5,151 nt of DNA. Source: CAZHBD01 sp964530555 (lineage in GTDB: Bacteria; Patescibacteriota; Saccharimonadia; Saccharimonadales; AWTP1-31). The stretch lies in contig CAZHBD010000050.1 in assembly GCA_964530555.1 (NCBI GenBank), forward strand, positions 1-5,151. Reading direction: 5' to 3'. This document shows positions 4,876-5,151 of the stretch, one piece after another (position 1 is the first letter of the stretch; each line of letters opens with the position of its first letter). A model generated the notes under the pieces. It did no database searches and was not told the origin of the DNA. It saw only the letters and a program-made list of their open reading frames with translations. Position numbers and translations under genes: made by a program.

Positions 4876-5096
4876 GTTGAAAGCCTAAGACACCGTATGT
4901 CATCAGCCCATTTTGAGGTCGAAGATGCAGCAACAACCAAGACCATACTAACCAACTTGCCTGCGGCCTTGCGGCTGCGAGCCATGCTCCAAGCAAGCTT
5001 GTGCGCGTGGCTCTTGTCTTCGAACCTAAGTTCGCTTCCAATCCGCTCTGCGGGTTGACCAATCTAAAAAGCCATCCTACGGATAGCGTCTTAGAT
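4876..5096. other. GC-richer non-coding tail with serial stem-loops
   Basis: No gene is supported. From about 4955 base composition becomes clearly GC-richer than its surroundings. Visible structures, in order: the direct repeat TGCGGC (4962-4967, 4970-4975); a long hairpin at 4980-5012 with outer stem AGCCATGC/GCGTGGCT and inner stem CAAGC/GCTTG; CGAAC-CTAA-GTTCG at 5021-5034; CCGC-TCT-GCGG at 5043-5053; and the large hairpin that leads into copy D. This could be a structured RNA on either strand, or a recombination site. No clean + strand terminator for the surface protein gene was found. Confidence 0.55.
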
Positions 5097-5100
5097 TGGT
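5058..5100 (-). terminator. Nested hairpin with terminator core next to copy D
   Basis: The outer arms ACCAATCTAA (5058-5067) and TTAGATTGGT (5091-5100) are perfect 10-bp complements. Inside is GCCATCC-TAC-GGATAGC (one G-U/C-A-type mismatch depending on strand). On the minus strand the core reads GCTATCC-GTA-GGATGGC followed by TTTTT, a terminator for transcripts coming from beyond the window. The right outer arm enters the boundary motif TGGTGAGCCC by four bases. Confidence 0.65.
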
Positions 5101-5151
5101 GAGCCCTAGGGGATTTAGATGGAACACTTTGATCTGTAAATTGGAATCCTT
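5097..5151 (+). repeat. Boundary repeat copy D (55 nt, cut by the window end)
   Basis: Identical to 3068-3122. In frame from GTG 5099 it encodes VSPRGFRWNTLICKLES before the window ends. An in-frame TAG at 5084-5086 and the hairpin upstream mean it has no normal gene start, so like copy B it is a headless 3' segment unless TTG 5096 or GTG 5099 is used. Confidence 0.95.

Noticed and set aside
4832..5062. Minus-strand 76-codon frame over the end of the surface gene and the stem-loop region
   Set aside because: It runs antisense to the surface gene's 3' end, lacks a ribosome site or promoter, and crosses several hairpins; composition looks like chance reading of GC-richer non-coding DNA.
1718..5151. 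CRISPR array
   Set aside because: Repeat spacing is 630 to 2030 bases with genes between copies, not short uniform spacers.

Overview
The window looks like an accessory stretch of a Patescibacteria/CPR genome, most likely Candidatus Saccharibacteria. This is inferred from three things: a secreted protein that pairs a choice-of-anchor U-type domain with an LPXTG-like 'LSSTG' sorting signal, free-standing receiver proteins beside a histidine kinase, and almost no Shine-Dalgarno sequences. The standard code fits, since no gene contains an internal TGA. The window is probably a whole metagenomic contig, because its last 55 bases exactly repeat an internal segment.

Layout. Positions 1-1468 hold a two-component signalling block: the 3' end of a histidine kinase, two overlapping single-domain response regulators on the + strand, and a third on the - strand that meets the second tail to tail with an 11-bp overlap. 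Positions 1481-1752 are non-coding, with inverted repeats and a minus-strand terminator. Positions 1753-2329 hold a YafQ/RelE-type toxin and its ribbon-helix-helix antitoxin, with a very clear promoter and overlapping operator. Positions 2346-2491 carry a headless fragment of a small gene. Positions 2516-2878 encode a small winged-helix-like protein on the - strand. Positions 3004-3249 hold a divergent small gene, the only one with a strong Shine-Dalgarno; its 3' half is related to the headless fragment. Positions 3242-3397 carry a tiny coupled reading frame with an in-frame TAA. Positions 3484-4875 encode the sortase-anchored surface protein. Positions 4876-5096 are a GC-richer non-coding run of stem-loops, and from 5097 to the end lies another copy of the repeated segment.

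The main unexplained signal is a boundary sequence, TGGTGAGCCC(T/G)AGG(G/A)GA, found four times in the same orientation at 1718, 2346, 3068 and 5097. Each interval between copies carries a small module: the toxin-antitoxin pair, the winged-helix gene, and the small gene plus surface protein. Three copies lead into the same 'VSPRGFRxNTL' coding segment. Two copies (1718 and 5097) are preceded by homologous hairpins that read as minus-strand terminators. This resembles a cassette array or a recombination hotspot, but no recombinase is present in the window.

A second pattern is that three genes (the - strand receiver, the antitoxin and the surface protein) have a -10 box placed so that transcription should begin at or within a base or so of the ATG. 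Leaderless translation is therefore likely.
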